Source: Bacteroidota bacterium
GTDB lineage: Bacteria; Bacteroidota; Bacteroidia; NS11-12g; UBA9320
Direction of reading: 5' to 3'
NCBI GenBank assembly: GCA_018700895.1
Contig: JABIUV010000010.1
Span: forward strand, 1-43,842
Length of the DNA stretch: 43,842 nt
This document shows positions 17,032-26,270 of the stretch, in pieces. The notes beneath the pieces are model-generated. The model did not search any database. It was not told the origin of the DNA and worked only from the letters and a program-made list of their open reading frames with translations. Every line of letters starts with the position of its first letter. Position 1 is the first letter of the stretch. Made by a program: the position numbers and the translations under genes.

Positions 17032-18728
17032 AAAAGTGGTTTCATTCACATATCGCCTTTTTTGTAATTCTAGTTTCTTATTTGATACTCTTTCTCCCAT
17101 TCTTGGGGCAAGTTCACCTCTTTGACTGGGATGAAATAAATTTTGCTGAGGCTGCACGTGAGATGTTGCTGTCAGGCGATTGGCTCAATGTCCAAATCAA
17201 TTTCGAACCATTTTGGGAGAAACCTCCGCTCTTTATTTGGCTACAAGCTTTGAGTATGAAAGTTTTTGGGGTAAATGAATTTGCAGCTCGTTTCCCCAAC
17301 GTATTTGTAGGTTTTGTTACCTTATTTCTACTTTATTTTCCTGTTTATAAGCATTACAGCAAGCAAGCTGCGGTATTCACAGTTCTCGTTTACTTAGGTA
17401 GTTATACATCTCATTTTTATTTCAAGTCAGGCATCATCGATCCTTTGTTCAATCTATTGATGTATCTTAGTATATTGAGTCTTATAAATGGTGTTATCAA
17501 GCGTAGAAATAGTTCATTCTGGTGGGCAGGTGTATTTTTAGGGTTAGCCGTACTTACCAAAGGTCCCGTAGCCATCTTGCTTATAGGCCTCACAGGCTTG
17601 TTGTATCAATTAGTTTACAGAATTAACTTCTATACTTGGAAGAATATCATTACGCTAGTCTTTGGTCTATTGCTTATTCCCGTGGTTTACTTTGGTGTTC
17701 ATGCTTCGCAAAATGGATGGTGGTTTGTTCAAGAATTTATTTGGTATCAGGTTGATTTATTTAAAAATCCTGTGGCCTCTCACGGGCAGCCATTTTATTA
17801 CCATTTTGTAGTTCTTCTTTTGGGGTGTTTCCCCATGTTTATTCTTTCATTTGGTAGAATGCTATCTAATAAGCCCGTTGCAAATGACCAAACATTCTAT
17901 AGATGGATGAAAGTTTTGTTTTGGGTGGTTCTGGTAGTTTTTTCGATGGTTACCACCAAGATAGTGCATTATAGCAGTATGTGCTATATTCCACTGGCGG
18001 TAGTAGGAGGGGTGCGGGTAGCGGAGTATATCCGATTATCTGTAATTACTAAAGTAGTATTGGTAATGGTGGGTGGCTCTTGGATCATTATTCTATTACT
18101 TGCTGGTTTTTTAGCAGTGAGTCCTGAATCAGGTCTTCTCACTTTTGTGCAAGGAATGATCAACGATGACTTTGTATTAGCACAATTGGCAACTCCTATA
18201 GAGTGGAATATTGTGCCATTATTCCTCGCATTCTTACTTGTGGTTGCGTTGTTTCAGTTCTTGAAAACGCCACGTAAAAGTACGCTAGCTACGGTACTAG
18301 TTACCAATACACTTATTACCGCCATGATGCTGGTAAGCTTAGTGCCCAATGTAGAGCAGGCCGTACAAGGTGACTGGGTGGGTAAGCTTAGTACTTTTCA
18401 AGGAACAGAAATGGCCCATTTTACTCGTGGATTCAAAAGTTACGCTCACCGATTTTATACCAAACAGCAAGATTTTCAGGAACTCAAAGATGTAAAGGCT
18501 AAGATACTGCAAGAGTATCAAATGAGTACTTACGATATGAACGAAGCCGAAAGGAAAATTTTTACAAATGCAGTAAGAGATTATGTGATAGACTCTACAG
18601 CTATACCTGTAAGTCTGAGTGCTAAGTTATTCAAATTTGAAGAAGTAAAGGAACGTTACCCGAATCTGACCAAGACCTTTGAAGGCAATGGTTATGGGGT
18701 TTGGGAACGAGTTATTGCTGATAGATGA
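17028..18728 (+). CDS. ArnT-like GT39/GT83 family glycosyltransferase
   Basis: 566 residues with about ten to twelve membrane segments. The first periplasmic loop has FDWDEINFAEAAREML, the acidic catalytic D-x-E of dolichyl-mannosyltransferase/ArnT enzymes. WEKPPLFIWLQAL and FKSGIIDPLFNLLMYLSIL follow, then WAGVFLGLAVLTKGPVAILL, all in the family order. Such enzymes move a sugar from polyprenyl phosphate to lipid A, glycan or protein on the outer face of the inner membrane. Overlap with the PAP2 gene suggests joint modification of lipid A or recycling of the lipid carrier. The soluble C-terminal 100 residues are short for an ArnT domain. The acceptor is unknown. Its 3' end overlaps the convergent membrane protein gene by 17 bases. 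Confidence 0.88.
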   Translation: MKKWFHSHIAFFVILVSYLILFLPFLGQVHLFDWDEINFAEAAREMLLSGDWLNVQINFEPFWEKPPLFIWLQALSMKVFGVNEFAARFPNVFVGFVTLFLLYFPVYKHYSKQAAVFTVLVYLGSYTSHFYFKSGIIDPLFNLLMYLSILSLINGVIKRRNSSFWWAGVFLGLAVLTKGPVAILLIGLTGLLYQLVYRINFYTWKNIITLVFGLLLIPVVYFGVHASQNGWWFVQEFIWYQVDLFKNPVASHGQPFYYHFVVLLLGCFPMFILSFGRMLSNKPVANDQTFYRWMKVLFWVVLVVFSMVTTKIVHYSSMCYIPLAVVGGVRVAEYIRLSVITKVVLVMVGGSWIIILLLAGFLAVSPESGLLTFVQGMINDDFVLAQLATPIEWNIVPLFLAFLLVVALFQFLKTPRKSTLATVLVTNTLITAMMLVSLVPNVEQAVQGDWVGKLSTFQGTEMAHFTRGFKSYAHRFYTKQQDFQELKDVKAKILQEYQMSTYDMNEAERKIFTNAVRDYVIDSTAIPVSLSAKLFKFEEVKERYPNLTKTFEGNGYGVWERVIADR

Positions 18729-20085
18729 TGACGCTCTCACCTTCATTGTTCGTGAAACGCTGCAACTCCGTAAGATTATAATTATGTACAAGTTCAGAGC
18801 TATCTATTTCTGCATCTGTAGGAGCAAAATAAGAGTCCCAGAGCACTAAGGCTGAGGTTACTAATTCTTTGCTTTTAGTTTGATTCAATCGATGCATGCT
18901 TATAATGTCAGTCTTGTTGTCTATAATTCTATTGCTTGCTACGCAGTAATAAAAAGCATTAACGTAGACTGGTCTTTTAGTCAGATTATGGTCTTCTAAA
19001 TAATTATGAGCTTGCACTATAAGTTTTTGAGAAGATGATAACGATACTTGTTTATCCCAATTGATGGCCATTTTATTGGGTACGAATGGGAAAACACCCA
19101 CAACAATTATCAGCACAATATTTATTATCCTCGGTGGGACAAAGTGAAATGCACAATGAATCCATTGAATGCCGCGATAAGCTATAAATGCTATAAGTGG
19201 AATAAGCACAATTAGTACACGTTGCATACCAAAACTATGAAACAGACCGTAACCCCAAAAAATACTATGAGCTGTAATATAGCCTAAACATATCCCGTAT
19301 ATCAAAAAAAACTCTTTCCATTCCATCTTGCCTTGTATGAGCTGGATGCCGCCGCGATACACACCTAATGCAAAAAGAATGAATATGGGTAACCCGATAA
19401 GATAGGGTAACTGCTCCACAAAGTGCCACACCGAACCTGCTCCATACTTATTTTCATCACCATTATATGGGTTGTGGTGAAACATCCATAGGAAATCTTC
19501 ATAGACAAAAAAGCCTGCAATGCCGTAGATTAGAGTGCCTACAAGAACAAGTGGAGCGTACTTTATTTGCTTGGAAAAAAGTAGATATATCACAAATATC
19601 AGTCCCACGATATAACCTTCTGAACGTACAAATGGTAAAAATGAAAGAATGATAAGTGCTATGGCTGTTTTATCCTTTATTTCAAAATAAACCAATGATG
19701 TAAGCCCGAGCATAAATAGAGGCTCTGTAAGTCCTGAGGACTGTACCAAAAAAAAGGAATACGCAAAAAAACTTAAAAAAACAGCCCACCAACCTTGGAG
19801 CTTATATGACTCAAAGACTTGCTGTATAAGCCAAGCGGAAAGCAAAATACAGGTGCTATTAAATAACTGCATGCCCCACCAACCAAAAGTTGCAAAAGGA
19901 GAAGCTAGCAGAATAAACACGGGTTTGGCCCACATATCCATAAAATATTTCGGGCTTGAAAATGCTTGATGAGCTTGTATATAATGTAAGATACTATCAC
20001 CATCATCGTAAGTGCTCTTATTCAGAAAAACCAAGATGAGATTAACAATAATGATACAAAGCCAAATTATTTTATTTTTACTCAT
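18712..20085 (-). CDS. GT-C fold-like integral membrane protein
   Basis: 457 residues, about ten membrane segments, beginning MSKNKIIWLCIIIVNLILV. The early loop STYDDGDSILHYIQAHQAF has acidic residues where GT-C glycosyltransferases keep their catalytic Asp. WAKPVFILLASPFATFGWW and FLPFVRSEGYIVGLIFVIYL resemble the PMT/mannosyltransferase layout. A soluble C-terminal region holds YVNAFYYCVASNRI. It is probably a polyprenyl-phosphate-sugar-dependent glycosyltransferase or a close relative, although the match is weaker than for its convergent neighbour. The start codon overlaps the GNAT stop (4 bases), so it is the second gene of a two-gene transcript. Confidence 0.7.
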   Translation of the reverse strand: MSKNKIIWLCIIIVNLILVFLNKSTYDDGDSILHYIQAHQAFSSPKYFMDMWAKPVFILLASPFATFGWWGMQLFNSTCILLSAWLIQQVFESYKLQGWWAVFLSFFAYSFFLVQSSGLTEPLFMLGLTSLVYFEIKDKTAIALIILSFLPFVRSEGYIVGLIFVIYLLFSKQIKYAPLVLVGTLIYGIAGFFVYEDFLWMFHHNPYNGDENKYGAGSVWHFVEQLPYLIGLPIFILFALGVYRGGIQLIQGKMEWKEFFLIYGICLGYITAHSIFWGYGLFHSFGMQRVLIVLIPLIAFIAYRGIQWIHCAFHFVPPRIINIVLIIVVGVFPFVPNKMAINWDKQVSLSSSQKLIVQAHNYLEDHNLTKRPVYVNAFYYCVASNRIIDNKTDIISMHRLNQTKSKELVTSALVLWDSYFAPTDAEIDSSELVHNYNLTELQRFTNNEGESVIIYQQ

Positions 20086-20537
20086 AATCGAAGTGAACCG
20101 TTAATCCACTCACCATCTAAAGATGCACCGTAGGATGAATAAAAATCGATTGCAGATTGATTCCAATCCAATACTTGCCAAATCATTCGTTTGCACCCCT
20201 GCTCTTTACCAAAATCTATGCACGTATTGAATAGTTGCTTGCCAGCACCCTGTCCTCGGTATTTTTCTGAAACTATAAGATCTTCCAGGTACAGGCATCT
20301 CCCTTTCCATGTGCTGTATCTATAATAGGTAATAGCACAGCCAATTATTTTTCCATCTATCTCTGCTACAAATGCATCATATAATTTCTTAGTTCCAAAA
20401 CCGTCCTCCTGCATCATTTCTAACGTGTTAGTCACTTCGTTTGGAGCTTTTTCGTAAACAGCGAGTTCATGAATTAGGTCTAATAATTTTGGGACGTCTT
20501 CTTTAGTAGCTGTACGTATAGAAATTTTTTTATTCAC
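20082..20537 (-). CDS. GNAT family N-acetyltransferase (diamine acetyltransferase-like)
   Basis: 151 residues, typical for the fold. ISIRTATKEDVPKLLDLIHE opens it. LYLEDLIVSEKYRGQGAGKQ is the acetyl-CoA-binding loop (R-G-Q-G-A-G), and the end MIWQVLDWNQSAIDFYSSYG matches spermidine/spermine and thialysine acetyltransferases (SSAT type). It would transfer acetyl from CoA to a primary amine in the cytoplasm, with polyamines or an amino-acid analogue as likely acceptors. The acceptor cannot be settled from sequence. First gene of a pair with the GT-C-like protein, divergent from the transporter gene. Confidence 0.85.
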   Translation of the reverse strand: MNKKISIRTATKEDVPKLLDLIHELAVYEKAPNEVTNTLEMMQEDGFGTKKLYDAFVAEIDGKIIGCAITYYRYSTWKGRCLYLEDLIVSEKYRGQGAGKQLFNTCIDFGKEQGCKRMIWQVLDWNQSAIDFYSSYGASLDGEWINGSLRL

Positions 20538-20627
20538 TAATTATAAAAGTTAATGTTAATGTAACGTGTATTTAGCTTAATTGCAGTATATTTATATCAC
20601 ACAATTAGAACGCAAACTTAGTAATTA

Positions 20628-22331
20628 ATGGACTATACGGAAATATTGAAGCTAGTAGGAGCATTAGGCCTGTTCATATACGGTATGATGGTAATGAGCG
20701 ATGGTATCCAAAAAATGGCAGGTACGCGTATGCGAAGTATACTTGGCTCTATCACTAGCAGTAGATTCAAGGGTATTTTTACTGGATTTTTTACCACCAC
20801 TCTCATTCAGAGTAGTAGTGCCACTACGGTTATGATTGTAAGTTTTGTAAATGCAGGCTTACTTTCTCTACGTCAGGCTATCGGCGTAATTATGGGAGCT
20901 AATATAGGAACTACTATGACCGCTTGGCTCTTGGTGATTTTTGGTTTTTCTAAATTCAGTCTTGGAGATTATGTGTTTCCAATATTGGCGATAGGGGTAC
21001 CGCTTTTATTTGTAAACAGAGGTAATTGGAAAAATTTGGGTGAATTCTTAGTAGGTTTTGCCTTATTGTTTTTAGGACTTAGCGGTATGAAAGAAGCGGT
21101 AGAAGGGCTGGATCTTGCTAATAGTGCTGGTTTTAGGTCTATGATAGCCTACCTCTCCGAAAAAGGATTCTTGGGTATAATGATGCTTGTCATTGTTGGT
21201 ACCATAGTGACCGTAGTGGTGCAAAGTAGTAGTGCTGCTATGGCACTAACACTATCGTTATGCGGAACAATGGGCTTACCTTTTGAGATGGCAGCGGCCA
21301 TTGTTTTGGGTGAAAATATCGGAACTACGATTACCGCTAATATTGCAGCGTTAGTAGGAAATGTGCACGCGAAAAGAGCTGCACGAGCTCACTTTATATT
21401 CAACATATTTGGTGTAGTGTGGATGTTGTTAGTTTTCTATTGGTTTACAAGTGGTATAGGATGGCTAATGCAACATACACAGTGGGGTAGTCCATTTGGC
21501 AATGCCAACGATGAGTCTATAAGATACTCACTATCAGCATTTCATACAGTATTCAATATTATCAATACCCTTATACTTGTCTGGTTTGTATCACTTATAG
21601 AACGAACCGTTGTACGCTTCACGCCAAGCAAGGGAGAAGAGGATGAGGTATTTAAGTTAGAGTATATAGGGTCTGGTATATTGGCTACGCCTGAGTTATC
21701 GGTACTGGAGGCTAAAAAGGAGTTAGTCAAGTTTGGTCAGCTCTTACTCAAAATGCATAAAAAAACACTAAAACTAGTAAATGCAACAGGTAAAAAAGAG
21801 CAAACAGCTCTTATTATCAAAATCAAGAGCTACGAAGAGGTAACCGATAGGATACATCATGAAATAAGCAGCTTCTTGGCCAAGGCAAGTAGTAAAGAAG
21901 TTTCAGAAAGCACTTCGGAACAAATAAGAGGTTTACTTGGTGCATCTAGTGACTTGGAGAGTATAGGTGATATCTACTTCAATATGGCGATGCAGATAGA
22001 GAAAAAGACGAAGGATAAGGTGTGGTTTGATCAGAAGCAGCGTGATTATCTTACCAAATACTTCAGTCAGATTATAGAAGCTTATGATGAGATGGTATCT
22101 AACTTGGACCAGAAAGTTGAGGTATTGAATATTTCGAAAGCTGCGGAACTAGAGCAAGAAATAAATGCTACAAGAGATAAGCTGCGTAAAAAACACTTGA
22201 AGAGTATAGAAAAACAAGAATATAATTACCACAGTGGATTGATATATAACAATCTGTTTTCTAGTTTAGAAAAGGTAGGTGATTACATTATTAGTGTTTC
22301 GGAGTATATCAGTGGTAAGAACCTAATTTAA
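20628..22331 (+). CDS. Na/Pi-cotransporter family protein with PhoU-like domain
   Basis: 567 residues. The membrane half (about 1-330) contains the duplicated QSSSA motif of the NptA/Na-Pi II family (TLIQSSSATTVMIVSF and VVQSSSAAMALTLSLCG), plus MGANIGTTMTAWL and LGENIGTTITANIA repeats. The C-terminal half (about 345-567) is helical, with acidic repeats around LLGASSDLESIGDIYFNMA and SGLIYNNLFSSLEKVGDYI, as in PhoU domains that bind metal clusters. It probably imports phosphate with sodium across the inner membrane, the PhoU-like part sensing or gating. No phoB/phoR is nearby. Confidence 0.92.
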   Translation: MDYTEILKLVGALGLFIYGMMVMSDGIQKMAGTRMRSILGSITSSRFKGIFTGFFTTTLIQSSSATTVMIVSFVNAGLLSLRQAIGVIMGANIGTTMTAWLLVIFGFSKFSLGDYVFPILAIGVPLLFVNRGNWKNLGEFLVGFALLFLGLSGMKEAVEGLDLANSAGFRSMIAYLSEKGFLGIMMLVIVGTIVTVVVQSSSAAMALTLSLCGTMGLPFEMAAAIVLGENIGTTITANIAALVGNVHAKRAARAHFIFNIFGVVWMLLVFYWFTSGIGWLMQHTQWGSPFGNANDESIRYSLSAFHTVFNIINTLILVWFVSLIERTVVRFTPSKGEEDEVFKLEYIGSGILATPELSVLEAKKELVKFGQLLLKMHKKTLKLVNATGKKEQTALIIKIKSYEEVTDRIHHEISSFLAKASSKEVSESTSEQIRGLLGASSDLESIGDIYFNMAMQIEKKTKDKVWFDQKQRDYLTKYFSQIIEAYDEMVSNLDQKVEVLNISKAAELEQEINATRDKLRKKHLKSIEKQEYNYHSGLIYNNLFSSLEKVGDYIISVSEYISGKNLI

Positions 22332-22346
22332 GAAGGGTAACTTCTT
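22330..22346 (+). terminator. Weak hairpin after transporter gene
   Basis: AAGAAG pairs with CTTCTT around a GGTAA loop, beginning at the stop codon of the transporter gene. The downstream T-run is short (TTTCTACTG), so termination would be weak. A second small hairpin (CTGCT-TCT-AGCAG) follows about 25 bases later. Confidence 0.25.
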
Positions 22347-22475
22347 TCTACTGCTGCACTCTGTAAGAAAATGCTGCTTCTAGCAGAAGATATCAATTAG
22401 ATGCCTTTTGTTTAAATACATTCACAAGCCTCCAAAATGGATGTGACTTTTATTATTTTCCCTCGCAAAAAAACT

Positions 22476-23930
22476 ATGATGAAACAAATAATTATGCTAT
22501 TCGTCTTTATTTTCTCCCCATTCATTTACAACACACAAGCACAAACTACCATCGATTTCAATGTCGACGCAGACTGGACTGCATCTTCATCTGGTGGCTA
22601 TACGAGCTACCAAACAAACCATTCCTACTCGCAATCCGAGTGGACCTTTACCGGTGGACCAGCATTGAGGCAATCGACCACTATTCAAGATGGCGAGCCA
22701 GCCACTGTCGGCAACACTGGGAGAGCCTGGAGAATTCGTGATAACAGTAGTGCTTCTTTCACTGCGACCCATAATACGTGTGGCACACTAACCCAATTTG
22801 GTTTTGATGTACGACGATGGGACGGGTCTCCTAGTCCCAACTTTGTAGTACAGCATAGTGCCAATGGAGGATCTACTTATAGTTCAACTATCGTGACTAT
22901 CAATAATACTTACTTAGGTAACAGTTCGGTTTATAAGACATTTAGTTATTCTATTCCTGTAGCAAATCAAGTGCATACTTCGGCTAATCAATTCATAGTT
23001 CGCGTAGAAGCAGCAGGCTCTACCGAGCGTATAATGATCGACAATTTCACATTTACCAAAGCGACTGTAGATAACTCTACTGGTGTTTCTAACACAGCCG
23101 TTAGTAGTGGGAGTAGCACCATATCGTGGACTAACCCTGCTACATTCAACAATATTATCGTGGTTGCTAGTTTATCATCTATAACAACTGCTCCTGCCGA
23201 TTGCGTAGATCCTACGAGCTGGGTGGCTAGTTCAGATTGGAATAGCCCAAGTAGCGTTTCCTCACAAATGGGGTCTGGTTCCTCAACGGAGTACGTCGTA
23301 TACCGTGGAACAGGAACATCCGTAACACTCACAAACCTTCCATCCACAGGCATACTTCATTATAAAGTATTTACACAACTTAATCCTTGGAGCGATGGTG
23401 TATCAGGTAACACGGCATTACCTGTAGATTTAGTAAGTTTTGGCGGAGAAGTAAAGAATAATATCGCAGAATTGAAGTGGGTAACTGCATCAGAAGTTAA
23501 CAACAGTCACTTTGAAATCTTAAAATCTAAAGATGGTATGTATTTTGAGCAAATAGGTTCAGTATCTGGTGCTGGTACTACTAATAGTTACACGGACTAT
23601 GCATATAGCAATGTAATGACTGGTACTAAGGAATACTACCAACTCAAGCAGGTAGATTTTGATGGAAAATTTGAGTATAGTAATGTCATATCCCTGGGCG
23701 AATCTGCCGATCCGGCGAGTATTATAAAGGACCAAGCTAGCAGTATCAAAATACAAGCCGAGGGTGAGACTGAAATTGTTATTTTGAATAAAAGTGGTAG
23801 TATCATCTATCAAAATTCCGTGTCAGAAAATATTATCCTATATAAAAATATCTTCCCGAGAGGTCTTCATATTATCAAAGTTCAAAATGCAGATAATTTC
23901 GAATTAATAAAATGGGTAAATCTTAATTAA
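22476..23930 (+). CDS. Secreted protein with T9SS-type C-terminal region
   Basis: About 484 residues. The in-frame ATG at 22437 would place 13 extra residues before the signal peptide. The ATG pair at 22476/22479 gives MMKQIIMLFVFIFSPFIYN followed by TQAQ, a clean signal. Residues 30-210 are a beta-sandwich-like domain rich in Ser/Thr. A fibronectin-like segment follows, then LPVDLVSFGGEVKNNIAEL through FEQIGSVSGAGTTNSYTDY, a module that in Bacteroidota commonly precedes the T9SS sorting domain. The final EIVILNKSGSIIYQNSV and FPRGLHIIKVQNADNFELIK look like a degenerate type A sorting domain. It is probably exported and released or anchored outside. Its role is unknown. Confidence 0.75.
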   Translation: MMKQIIMLFVFIFSPFIYNTQAQTTIDFNVDADWTASSSGGYTSYQTNHSYSQSEWTFTGGPALRQSTTIQDGEPATVGNTGRAWRIRDNSSASFTATHNTCGTLTQFGFDVRRWDGSPSPNFVVQHSANGGSTYSSTIVTINNTYLGNSSVYKTFSYSIPVANQVHTSANQFIVRVEAAGSTERIMIDNFTFTKATVDNSTGVSNTAVSSGSSTISWTNPATFNNIIVVASLSSITTAPADCVDPTSWVASSDWNSPSSVSSQMGSGSSTEYVVYRGTGTSVTLTNLPSTGILHYKVFTQLNPWSDGVSGNTALPVDLVSFGGEVKNNIAELKWVTASEVNNSHFEILKSKDGMYFEQIGSVSGAGTTNSYTDYAYSNVMTGTKEYYQLKQVDFDGKFEYSNVISLGESADPASIIKDQASSIKIQAEGETEIVILNKSGSIIYQNSVSENIILYKNIFPRGLHIIKVQNADNFELIKWVNLN

Positions 23931-23991
23931 CTAAGCACAAGTAATTTAGATGCCCCTTTTTTATCCTTATTCGGTTTTAGCACGGTCTATT

Positions 23992-23999
23992 TAATTTTG
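23992..23999 (+). promoter_or_regulatory. -7 box (TAATTTTG) of DUF1569-like gene
   Basis: Exact TAnnTTTG match ending 4 bases before the ATG at 24004, the same spacing seen at three other genes in this window. No -33 TTTG is visible. Confidence 0.45.
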
Positions 24000-24003
24000 C
24001 GTT

Positions 24004-24463
24004 ATGACTCATCCTAATTTATTTGAAATAGTAGAAGTTAAAAAAGCCATTGCTCGTATCAATAATCTAACAAGTGAAACACGACCTGAATGGGGAAAGA
24101 TGAACTCAGATGCTAGCCCACTGTTGTGTGCCTTATGAGTACGAGTATATGCCAGAAAAATATGGCCCTCCAGCTACAGGTATAAAGCGTTTTTTGCTAC
24201 GTACTTTTCTAAAATCTACCGTGGCAGGCTCCAGTCCCTACAAGAAAAATAGCCGAACAGCTCCTGATTTTATGATTGTAGATGAGCGAGAATTTGAAAC
24301 CGAAAAACAGCGGTTAATTGATTACTTAAATCGTACACAAGACCTTGGTGTAGAACATTTTGTAGCGAAGCCAACGCAGAGTATGGGTATGTTTACCGCC
24401 GATGAGTGGAACACCATGTTTTACAAACATTTAGACTACCACCTAGTGCAATTTGGAGTTTAG
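24004..24463 (+). pseudogene. DUF1569-like (DinB-fold) gene, frameshifted
   Basis: The first 35 codons (ending EWGKMNS) and the frame from 24110 (MLAHCCVPYEYEYMPEKYG to the end FYKHLDYHLVQFGV) together form a normal DUF1569 protein of about 150 residues. The two parts are in different frames. The break lies at about 24103-24110: the first frame goes on to a TGA at 24136-24138, whereas the second starts at CAG ATG CTA. In the family the join reads W-G-K-M-N-x-A-Q-M-L-A-H-C, so about five bases seem to be missing. DUF1569 proteins are DinB-like helical bundles of unknown function, here with the metal-type His residues AHCC and KHLDYH intact. It may be a real pseudogene or a sequencing or assembly indel. 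Confidence 0.75.
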
Positions 24464-24486
24464 GGTAAAATTATAAAATCGGAAGC

Positions 24487-25443
24487 TTAGTCCTCTAGTA
24501 TTCTGTAGCTTTCCAGATTGCCGATACCCCAATCGTCTAACTCTTCTTGACTCCAAAGGTCTGGGAAAAAGATGCGTTTTTGATAGCGTGGCAACATATA
24601 CTTACGCCAGTCACTCCCTCCTGTAGCTTCTTCTACGGTACCATCTGGTTTTGCCAAATATTTACCAGCAGCGTTATAGTGAGCCATTACCCATCGCACA
24701 TTCATTGTGTGGTCATAGTGTCTCATAGCGTTAAGTAGTTTTGTGTCGTTACGTTGGTCTTCTGGTAGTGACTTGAATTGTGTCCAAAGGTTGGTCGTAT
24801 TGTACTTTTTCATGAAGCGTATGAAATCCTTACGATACTTAAGCTCAAAGTTGCTGAGTAACATATTCTTATTGCCAGTTCTGTGATCTTTGCCAGCGGC
24901 CTGCCAATAAAGGTGCTCAAAAGCGTGACTGTAAGGTGTATCTCGGTTTATAGTGGTTCTAAATCTATTGTCTATAAGATTTATCAACTCTGTACTCGCA
25001 AACTCAATCTTGCGATATTGGGCACTCTGAAAACCACTAGCAGGAGTGAGGGTATGTCTGAATTTTTGGTATTGCTCCATACTCATCCCGTCACCCATCA
25101 CTTCAAATGAAGAAGCCAGCACATCTACATAACGGCTTACTCGATATAGTTTTTCGGCAAAGAAATCAACCGTGAGTTCTTCTTTTTTTGATACTTGCTC
25201 TATTTCCCAAAGCATCATTTTGAAGAGTAGTTCATTTACTTGATGGTACATAATGAAGACCATCTCGTCGGGGTATTGGGTGCGTTGTTGTTGCAGACTA
25301 AGCAAGGCATCCGTTTTGATATAATCCCAATAGTTGATGTAGTTGGCGTGTAAAAGTCCCTCTAAGTGCGTGTCTAGGTCTTGCCCGCTGGCACTAAACT
25401 TTTCTTCTAACTGCTGTAAAAGTTGCTCTCTTTTTTCGCTCAT
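24487..25443 (-). CDS. kynA: Tryptophan 2,3-dioxygenase
   Basis: 318 residues. YWDYIKTDALLSLQQQRTQY followed by PDEMVFIMYHQVNELLFKMM is the family core, with the distal His and substrate-pocket residues. RHTLTPASGFQSAQYRKIEF is the second signature. NVRWVMAHYNAAGKYLAKP and EATGGSDWRKYMLPR carry the proximal heme region and the GGS loop. It opens the indole ring of tryptophan to N-formylkynurenine, the first step of the kynurenine route, in the cytoplasm. No kynureninase, kynurenine monooxygenase or formamidase gene is in the window. It is a single gene convergent with the DUF1569 remnant. Confidence 0.93.
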   Translation of the reverse strand: MSEKREQLLQQLEEKFSASGQDLDTHLEGLLHANYINYWDYIKTDALLSLQQQRTQYPDEMVFIMYHQVNELLFKMMLWEIEQVSKKEELTVDFFAEKLYRVSRYVDVLASSFEVMGDGMSMEQYQKFRHTLTPASGFQSAQYRKIEFASTELINLIDNRFRTTINRDTPYSHAFEHLYWQAAGKDHRTGNKNMLLSNFELKYRKDFIRFMKKYNTTNLWTQFKSLPEDQRNDTKLLNAMRHYDHTMNVRWVMAHYNAAGKYLAKPDGTVEEATGGSDWRKYMLPRYQKRIFFPDLWSQEELDDWGIGNLESYRILED

Positions 25444-25495
25444 CTCTGGGCAAAGAAAGTGTATTTTATTTGTACTTATGCTTATTACGGGATGT

Positions 25496-26266
25496 CTAAT
25501 TGTTAACGGAGTACGAAACCTGTAAACCTAGTGATATGTTTACTTCTACACTGTATTTGGTTCTATCTACGGGTTGCGTAGAAAATCCCCAATAGAGTTG
25601 TGGTATGTCTGATTGTCTCACCGCACTTGTTTGTATTATGACCTTTGGTATAACCGAACATCGCTTATGAGCTTGTAAAATGATGCCTGTTTCAATGCCC
25701 ACTTGCGGAAGTATTGACCACCCACGGTCATTTGCATAGTTTTCGGCACTTCCTAGAGTGTAGTCATTTATAATATTATAATATTCATCTTGGTAAAATA
25801 CCGTGTCGGGAGAGTTGATTGTATAATAAGTAGACAAGCTATGTTGCCTGAAATGAGCAAATAAGCCTAAATTGGCAGAGGTATAAAGGCTTAAACCTAC
25901 AATTGTGAAGTCACGTCGTATGCCTGCTTGTATTCCTATTCCTGCATTCCTCGAATCAAAACTATGCGTTCGCACACTATCACCTTGTGGTAAACGGTAG
26001 AGGTGTTTTACATCCATACTGTAATAGTCCTTATCTTTTGCGAGATATAAAGCGTTTTCGGAGTTGTGGTAATCAAAGCCTGCTAAGCTTACAAATAGAT
26101 CCGTTTTCTTGTTTTCGTTAGTAAATGTTATTCCAACACTGTACGGTACGGCATAGTCATTTTGCACGAGCAATGGTATATTGGCGTCTATACTTTGAAG
26201 GTTGTATTGACAGTGTGCGTTGGTGCTTATAAGCACTGCTGAAAAGGTGATTAGCTGCTTAATCAT
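25496..26266 (-). CDS. Outer-membrane barrel-like protein, tandem paralogue 3
   Basis: 256 residues with signal peptide MIKQLITFSAVLISTNAHCQ. Alternating hydrophobic/polar strands run to the end, which closes YSVEVNISLGLQVSYSVNN, a plausible last strand of a small outer-membrane beta-barrel. The same plan is seen in the two genes upstream: length about 250, an early Gly-containing strand, a middle SLYTSANLGLFAHF strand, a VGIETG strand, then a PKV strand. The three are on one strand with 4 and 12 bases between them, so they form one operon. The function is unknown. Confidence 0.65.
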   Translation of the reverse strand: MIKQLITFSAVLISTNAHCQYNLQSIDANIPLLVQNDYAVPYSVGITFTNENKKTDLFVSLAGFDYHNSENALYLAKDKDYYSMDVKHLYRLPQGDSVRTHSFDSRNAGIGIQAGIRRDFTIVGLSLYTSANLGLFAHFRQHSLSTYYTINSPDTVFYQDEYYNIINDYTLGSAENYANDRGWSILPQVGIETGIILQAHKRCSVIPKVIIQTSAVRQSDIPQLYWGFSTQPVDRTKYSVEVNISLGLQVSYSVNN

Positions 26267-26270
26267 AATA

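Noticed and set aside
25451-25458. TTTCTTTG (minus) as kynA -7 box
   Set aside because: The essential second base A is replaced by T and no -33 element supports it.
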